A stretch of 64,000 bases of DNA from Shewanella morhuae (lineage in GTDB: Bacteria > Pseudomonadota > Gammaproteobacteria > Enterobacterales > Shewanellaceae). Made by a program: the position numbers and the translations under genes. The stretch lies in assembly GCF_900156405.1 (NCBI RefSeq), contig NZ_FTNN01000013.1, forward strand, positions 60,130 to 124,129, written 5' to 3'. Below, one piece after another: positions 58,940 to 64,000 of this stretch; the first letter of the stretch is position 1, and the number at the start of each line of letters is the position of its first letter. The notes under the pieces were generated by a model. It was not told where the DNA came from, ran no database searches, and saw nothing but the letters and a program-made list of their open reading frames with translations.

Positions 58940-61519
58940 ATGCGCACTCACCTCGGAGATTCTTTTCTCGAGAAGGTCGAACAAATCCGTAAGCTTGCCA
59001 AAGATTCACGCCGGGGAGATCAAGCAGCAAGAGAGCAGATGCTTGAGTTACTCACAGCGTTACCCGATGAAGAACTCGTTCCATTTGCAAAAGCCTTCAA
59101 TCAGTTTCTTAATTTGGCTAACTTATCAGAGCAATTTCATACCATTAGTCGCGACTGTGACGAGCTAGTGTGTGTGCCCGATCCCGTAGAGCAGCTATTA
59201 GGTCGCATGCTCAATGGCAGTGTTGACCAGACAAAAATACTCGATTGCCTTAAAACACTGGATATTGATCTGGTGCTGACTGCACACCCTACTGAGATTT
59301 CCCGCCGCACTCTAATTCAAAAATATGCTGCTATAGTCGATTGCCTCGCAGAGCAAGAGAACGACCAATTATTAGATAGAGAACGTCAGCAGGTTAATTT
59401 GCGCTTACGACAATTGATTGCTCAGATCTGGCATACCAATGAAATCCGCCGCGAACGTCCTACACCAGTCGATGAAGCCCGCTGGGGATTATCTACAATT
59501 GAAGAATCACTCTGGCATGCGGTGCCCGACTTTTTAAGACAACTCAACGACCAAGTACAACAACGTACTGGTCAACAATTGCCGATTGATATCGCACCGG
59601 TACGTTTTTCAAGTTGGATGGGCGGCGATCGCGACGGTAATCCGTTTGTCACGGCAAAAGTGACTCAAGAGGTGCTCGACCGCAACCGCCACGCCGCCGC
59701 CAGATTATTCTTAAAAGATATCGTCCTATTAGTGGGCGAATTATCAATGGAAGAAGCTAATGATGAGTTAAAGGCTTACGCTAACAACTGCTGCGAACCT
59801 TATCGTTACGTACTGCGCGATTTACGCCAAAAACTGCGTGATACCATAGATTATTTAAATGCACGTATTGAAGGCTATAACCCTGAGGTCGATAAATCGA
59901 GCCTGATCTGGCAAGAAGGTGATCTTAAAGTACCACTAGAAATGCTCTACAAGAGTTTGACCGACTGTGGCATGCGCTTAATTGCCAATGGCTTATTGCT
60001 CGATATCCTCCGTCGTCTCGCCTGCTTTGGCATTCACATGCTCAGGCTCGATATTCGCCAAGATGCCAGCCGACACAGCGACGTACTCGCCGAGTTAACT
60101 CGTTATCTCGGTATGGGTGATTTCAATCATTGGGACGAAACCGAAAAACAAGCATTCCTATTACGTGAACTCAGTAATCGTCGCCCACTGCTACCAAGTA
60201 ATTGGCAACCTTCTGATGACGTGGCAGAAGTACTTAATACCTGCCGTTTAATCGCCAAACACCCTGCTAAGGCACTCGGTTCCTATGTGATTTCAATGGC
60301 AGGTAAACCATCAGATGTATTAACGGTTTTACTGTTACTTAAAGAAACAGGCTGCTCGTATCCTATGCGTGTAGTACCGTTATTTGAAACCCTAAGCGAT
60401 TTAAATAATGCAGCAGCATGTATTACCGATTTACTCGATATAGACTGGTATCGTGGCTATACCAAAGGCATGCAAGAGGTAATGATCGGTTACTCTGACT
60501 CGGCTAAAGACGCCGGCGTTATGGCTGCAGCTTGGGCGCAGTATCGTGCTCAAGAGCAATTAGTCGCCGTCTGTAAACAAGCAGGCGTTAAGCTTACTTT
60601 GTTCCATGGGCGTGGTGGCAGTATTGGTCGCGGCGGTGGTCCAGCACACAAAGCGATTTTGTCGCAGCCTCCAGGATCCGTTGATGGTCGTATTCGCGTG
60701 ACAGAACAGGGCGAAATGATCCGCTTTAAATTTGGCTTGCCAAAACTTGCGGTGCAAAGTCTAGCCTTATATACCTCTGCCGTATTAGAGGCAACACTGC
60801 TACCACCACCGGAGCCAAAGCAACAATGGCGTGACTGTTTGGAGCGCCTTGCTGAGGAATCGGTGAGTGCTTACCGCGGTATAGTGCGCGACGAACCTGA
60901 TTTTGTGGCCTATTTTAGGGCGGCAACACCAGAAGTTGAGTTAGGAAAACTACCATTGGGTAGCCGTCCAGCCAAACGTCGTGTCGATGGTGGCATTGAA
61001 AGCCTACGCGCGATACCATGGATATTTGCTTGGTCACAAAACCGACTAATGCTGCCTGCATGGCTCGGCGCTGGCGAAGCGTTACAAGGCGCCAGTGAGC
61101 GCGGGGAAATGGGGTTACTGCAAGAGATGGAACAAGAGTGGCCCTTCTTTAGTACCCGAATTTCAATGCTAGAGATGGTCTACGCCAAAGCAGAACCTAA
61201 CTTAGCCCGCTACTATGAAACCTGTTTAGTACCGACAGAATTGCATCACCTAGGCGAAACCTTGCGCCAACGGTTAGATCTTGGCATTAAAGTCGTGCTC
61301 GAACTGACAAAATCAGATAGTTTAATGGCGCATACACCATGGAATCGCGAATCAGTGAAGCTGCGAAATCCGTATATCGATCCCTTAAACTTCTTACAAA
61401 CCGAGCTATTAGCACGAACACGTAAGGAAACAACTGAAACACCCGCATCTGAACATGTGCAATTAGCATTAATGCTAACTATTGCCGGTGTGGCAGCGGG
61501 TATGAGAAACACTGGTTAA
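58940..61519 (+). CDS. ppc: Phosphoenolpyruvate carboxylase, lacking its first 30 codons because of a stop
   Basis: The open part encodes 859 residues; with the upstream segment the gene would give about 889 (E. coli 883). It fixes bicarbonate to PEP, giving oxaloacetate. [11 protein letters not shown] near 114-124 holds the catalytic His, [13 protein letters not shown] near 230-242, [14 protein letters not shown] near 517-530, [19 protein letters not shown] near 554-572, and it ends MRNTG as in all PPCs. Translation could restart at ATG 58940, 15 nt after the stop, with a weak GGTGA site. Loss of the N-terminal helix may weaken the enzyme. Confidence 0.9.
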   Translation: MRTHLGDSFLEKVEQIRKLAKDSRRGDQAAREQMLELLTALPDEELVPFAKAFNQFLNLANLSEQFHTISRDCDELVCVPDPVEQLLGRMLNGSVDQTKILDCLKTLDIDLVLTAHPTEISRRTLIQKYAAIVDCLAEQENDQLLDRERQQVNLRLRQLIAQIWHTNEIRRERPTPVDEARWGLSTIEESLWHAVPDFLRQLNDQVQQRTGQQLPIDIAPVRFSSWMGGDRDGNPFVTAKVTQEVLDRNRHAAARLFLKDIVLLVGELSMEEANDELKAYANNCCEPYRYVLRDLRQKLRDTIDYLNARIEGYNPEVDKSSLIWQEGDLKVPLEMLYKSLTDCGMRLIANGLLLDILRRLACFGIHMLRLDIRQDASRHSDVLAELTRYLGMGDFNHWDETEKQAFLLRELSNRRPLLPSNWQPSDDVAEVLNTCRLIAKHPAKALGSYVISMAGKPSDVLTVLLLLKETGCSYPMRVVPLFETLSDLNNAAACITDLLDIDWYRGYTKGMQEVMIGYSDSAKDAGVMAAAWAQYRAQEQLVAVCKQAGVKLTLFHGRGGSIGRGGGPAHKAILSQPPGSVDGRIRVTEQGEMIRFKFGLPKLAVQSLALYTSAVLEATLLPPPEPKQQWRDCLERLAEESVSAYRGIVRDEPDFVAYFRAATPEVELGKLPLGSRPAKRRVDGGIESLRAIPWIFAWSQNRLMLPAWLGAGEALQGASERGEMGLLQEMEQEWPFFSTRISMLEMVYAKAEPNLARYYETCLVPTELHHLGETLRQRLDLGIKVVLELTKSDSLMAHTPWNRESVKLRNPYIDPLNFLQTELLARTRKETTETPASEHVQLALMLTIAGVAAGMRNTG

Positions 61520-62062
61520 TGAAAAAACTTTCCCGCACAATTTGCTTGGGACTAACTGTACTGCTTGGCGGCTGCGCCTCTCAGTACAGCATCACCGATG
61601 CGCGAAATGGAGCAGTATCTCAGCAAAGAGATCCATTTTGAGGTAAAACAAGGCAATCAACTTGTTGGCATTGATGTGCGTATTAACGATATCAGCGTCA
61701 AACTGGGTCAGAAGCCTGACACAATGAGCGTAAGTGCTTCAACAAAAGTATCGATCAATAACCCGATATTTCCTTTAAGTGCAAAACTCACCACAACTTT
61801 TGAGGCAAAACCTTGGTATGACAGTGCAACGCACAGTATCTATCTGCGTCAGCTCGAATTAGTCAAAGTGGAATCAACGCCAAAAGACATTGAAAAGGCG
61901 ATGAGTTCGGCGACACCACAGGTAATGGGTTATCTAAGGCAATTCTTAGAAAACCAACCCGTTTATGTACTTGATACGAAAGATAGTAATCAAGCACTGA
62001 TGGCCAAGATGGCTGAAAGCATTCAAGTTGCTCCAGGTAAATTAGTGCTTAAATTTAAATAA
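61519..62062 (+). pseudogene. DUF1439-like (YceB-type) lipoprotein, frameshifted
   Basis: ATG 61519 overlaps the ppc stop (TAATG) and begins [20 protein letters not shown], a lipoprotein signal with lipobox LGGC (Cys19), then SQYSITDA. The frame then ends early, but from about 61604 the next frame continues EMEQYLSKEIHFEVKQGNQL to a C-terminal FK at 62062, as in YceB-type proteins (a lipid-binding-like DUF1439 fold). A single extra base in GATGCGCGAA (61597-61606) explains the break; the total length, 544 nt, is 3n+1. With one base removed it would encode 180 residues. Confidence 0.8.
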
Positions 62063-62094
62063 GTCGCGTTTAAACTAAGTAATTGAGTCTCAAT

Positions 62095-62122
62095 AAAAAT
62101 GCTCCCTCGGGAGCATTTTTTG
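62095..62122 (+). terminator. Bidirectional terminator between the lipoprotein gene and the CinA gene
   Basis: AAAAATGCTCCC and GGGAGCATTTTT pair around TC, with T runs on both strands, 33 nt past the lipoprotein stop and 43 nt past the leftward CinA stop. Confidence 0.88.
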
Positions 62123-62165
62123 TTAATACATTTAAACTAACGCAAACCAGTAAGTCTTTAAAAAG

Positions 62166-63440
62166 TTACTTACTAAATCGCCCTATCGATGGGTAATCAA
62201 CAATAACGGCTTCACCAAGAAGCTCACGCCTCAACATGTCGTAAGCAACTGCAGCACTAAGGCTACGCACTAGATCTCGCGAACGTCTGGGCAATTTTAT
62301 CATCTGACTATACATCCCGTTACGAGTCGCTAAAGCTATCGCTACTGTTCCAACGGGTTTCTCATCTGTGCCACCATCTGGCCCAGCTATCCCACTGGTG
62401 GCCAGTGCATAATCACTATCTAGGATTTGCCTTGCCCCCTTAGCCATTTCCTCTACTGTCGCAATGGAAACCGCACCGTGGTCATCTAACGTCGATGGAT
62501 TAACGCCTAATACCCGCACCTTTGATTCGTTACTGTAAGTGACTAAGCCGTGTTGTAGGTAAGATGAACTACCGGCAAAATCGACTAATTGGCTCGTCAC
62601 CATTCCACCCGTGCACGATTCTGCAATGCTTAACGTTAAGCCAGAAGTAAGTAACTTATAATGAATCTCTTCTGCAAGAGTGGGCTTATCTTCAGCAACG
62701 ATGGCAGTACCAAGCACCATCTTAATATGCCCAGCAACACGAGGTAATAATGCAATAGCCTCCTCGCCACGAGCAAAAATCTTAATTTCAATATGCGGCA
62801 TAGAAGAGCGGTAACCAATCGTAATACCCTCTGGCAGCTCTAATGGCTCTAGCTTATCCGCCAAAGCCGACTCGCCTTGCCCTATGGTCAAGAATTTCTT
62901 TAAAGCGACCTTGGAATCAAGATTAAACTCTTCACGGATAAAAGGCACAAACTGCTCAGTCACCATATGTTTAAGCTCAAAAGGCACGCCAGGCGTAAAG
63001 AATAACCACGCGCGGTTAAGCTTTACCCTAAAACCACAAGCCGTTCCCACAGGATTATCAACCATTACAGCAGATGCTGGCAGCATAGCTTGCTTCAGAT
63101 TACTGAGTGGCATTTCTCGGTTATTACGGGTAAACCAGTTTTCTAAACGTTCACGCCACTCTGCGTTCTCAACCAAAGACTCGCCTTTAGCCTTAGCCAT
63201 AGCTAAAGCAGACATATCGTCACTTGTAGGCCCTAAACCACCATTAACCAAAATAACATCAGCATGTAAGCTACGTTCTTGGAATACCGCAATCAAATCC
63301 TCGAGACGATCACCAACCGTGACACGACGCTGTAGCTCGACACCATACTCCATCATAGTACTGGCAAACCAAGCGGCGTTGGTATCAACGATTTGACCCG
63401 CTAACACTTCTTCTCCAGTACAAATCATCTCTAACTTCAT
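62166..63440 (-). CDS. CinA family nicotinamide mononucleotide deamidase-related protein
   Basis: A 424-residue protein. The N-terminal half is a MoaB/MogA-like COG1058 domain ([40 protein letters not shown]); the C-terminal half is the PncC amidohydrolase domain ([20 protein letters not shown], then [20 protein letters not shown]). It recycles NAD by pyrophosphatase and deamidase steps in other bacteria. The start ATG 63440 has AGGAT before it; the frame opens 27 codons earlier, but that part is not conserved-looking. Confidence 0.93.
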   Translation of the reverse strand: MKLEMICTGEEVLAGQIVDTNAAWFASTMMEYGVELQRRVTVGDRLEDLIAVFQERSLHADVILVNGGLGPTSDDMSALAMAKAKGESLVENAEWRERLENWFTRNNREMPLSNLKQAMLPASAVMVDNPVGTACGFRVKLNRAWLFFTPGVPFELKHMVTEQFVPFIREEFNLDSKVALKKFLTIGQGESALADKLEPLELPEGITIGYRSSMPHIEIKIFARGEEAIALLPRVAGHIKMVLGTAIVAEDKPTLAEEIHYKLLTSGLTLSIAESCTGGMVTSQLVDFAGSSSYLQHGLVTYSNESKVRVLGVNPSTLDDHGAVSIATVEEMAKGARQILDSDYALATSGIAGPDGGTDEKPVGTVAIALATRNGMYSQMIKLPRRSRDLVRSLSAAVAYDMLRRELLGEAVIVDYPSIGRFSK

Positions 63441-63661
63441 TTTAGATCCTTGTTTAGCGCAACAAATTATCCATAAGGTAAGTAACCGCTTAACTAATAG
63501 CAATAGCCAAGCATGATTCAAATCTCAGCATACTGTAGATAAATCGAAGTAAGCGAAGCATGAGAGTGCGACTACACGCATGATGATCAATGTGAAGGAA
63601 CAAGGAAGGATAAAACGTAACTATTAGCGTAAAAACATTGTTTTTAACAAATCACAGACGC

Positions 63662-63689
63662 AAAAAAGCCAGCTTATTCAGCTGGCTTC
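63662..63689 (-). terminator. rRNA operon terminator
   Basis: GAAGCCAGCT and AGCTGGCTTT pair around GAATA on the minus strand, followed by six T residues. It lies 25 nt beyond the 5S 3' end. Confidence 0.88.
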
Positions 63690-63713
63690 GTTACATCTCA
63701 TCGAGATAATTAG

Positions 63714-63833
63714 GCGCTTGGCGATGACCTACTCTCACATGGGGAGACCCCACACTACCATCGGCGCGTTTGCGTTTCACTGCTGAGTTCGGGATGGGAT
63801 CAGGTGGTTCCACAAGGCTATTGTCACCAAGCA
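63714..63833 (-). rRNA. rrf: 5S ribosomal RNA
   Basis: The minus strand gives TGCTTGGTGACAATAGCCTT, then the loop CCACCTGATCCCATCCCGAA and CTCAGCAGTGAAACGC, and ends with CATCGCCAAGC, pairing with the 5' end. About 120 nt. The 23S and 16S genes should lie beyond the right edge, upstream on this strand. The exact ends are estimates. Confidence 0.96.
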
Positions 63834-64000
63834 AATTCTGTTTATTACCGTGTCTCTTTGAGACCACGTTAATAATAATTCGGAAAGCTGATTTCTTGCT
63901 TGAGTTCGACAAATACAACGATGTACTTGATGTCATAAATGCAGCAGCATTTTATGACCACTTCATTAAGTGTCACTATTCGTCTAAGGCCATATAAAAC
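63834..64000. other. 23S-5S intergenic spacer (right window edge)
   Basis: About 167 nt upstream of the 5S gene on the minus strand. It is non-coding, AT-rich in part, and shows no recognisable 23S 3' end, so the 23S gene starts further right. No tRNA gene is visible in it. Confidence 0.6.

Overview
This window is chromosomal DNA from a gammaproteobacterium, most likely a Shewanella. Evidence for the genus: the pilMNOPQ-aroK-aroB-damX-dam and rpe-gph-trpS blocks, an argCBFGH operon, the rsmI/lpoA-yraN-diaA-dolP cluster, and several proteins typical of Alteromonadales (DUF3630, DUF2970, a YgbA-type cysteine protein). I saw no CRISPR array, prophage, insertion sequence or integron; the window is mostly core genome with small lineage-specific genes between core blocks.

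Layout. 1-1.1 kb: N-terminal part of an NhaC-type antiporter, zapB, and a YtfK-like gene. 1.1-5.5 kb: a possible small RNA, dsbA, srkA, a DUF3630 gene, selO and a lipoprotein. 5.6-14.6 kb: accessory genes, including a membrane-anchored acidic protein, a DsrE-like protein, YgbA, an orphan seven-helix sensor-like protein, a SYLF lipid-binding protein, an exported protein, an acyltransferase next to an exported HExxH protein, YkvA, an AraC regulator and a PEBP protein. 14.6-19.1 kb: the ornithine decarboxylase/antiporter operon speF-potE, preceded by an unlisted 34-codon leader peptide (speFL) and a possible ArgR site. 19.2-22.3 kb: gluconate module gntK / gntU / gntR with overlapping operator palindromes. 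22.6-30.5 kb: YgiQ radical SAM protein, MAPEG protein, ThrE-type exporter, an Omp85-like barrel and a YqjD/YqjE/YqjK-like operon. 30.7-35.6 kb: RNase P RNA and rsmI facing left, lpoA-yraN-diaA-dolP facing right. 35.6-37.5 kb: an EamA transporter divergent from a LysR regulator. 37.6-49.9 kb: a long leftward block (pilMNOPQ, aroK, aroB, damX, dam, rpe, gph, trpS) interrupted by two rightward small genes. 50.1-52.6 kb: mrcA (PBP1A). 52.7-58.2 kb: argCBFGH read leftward. 58.8-62.1 kb: ppc and a DUF1439-type lipoprotein, both carrying an apparent lesion. 62.2-64 kb: a CinA-family gene and the 5S end of an rRNA operon that enters from beyond the right edge.

How it fits together. Ornithine links two parts of the window: argCBFGH makes arginine through ornithine, and speF-potE consumes or exports ornithine-derived putrescine under likely ornithine-sensing leader-peptide control. 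The cell-envelope genes (lpoA, mrcA, damX, zapB, dolP) serve division and peptidoglycan synthesis, and pilMNOPQ builds the type IV pilus alignment and secretin complex.

The observations most worth checking are the SpeFL leader peptide, the in-frame TAA at codon 25 of ppc, the +1 frameshift in the adjacent lipoprotein gene, the HExxH protein/acyltransferase pair, and the candidate small RNA upstream of dsbA. All assignments are by reading the sequence and by remembered family features; no database search was run.
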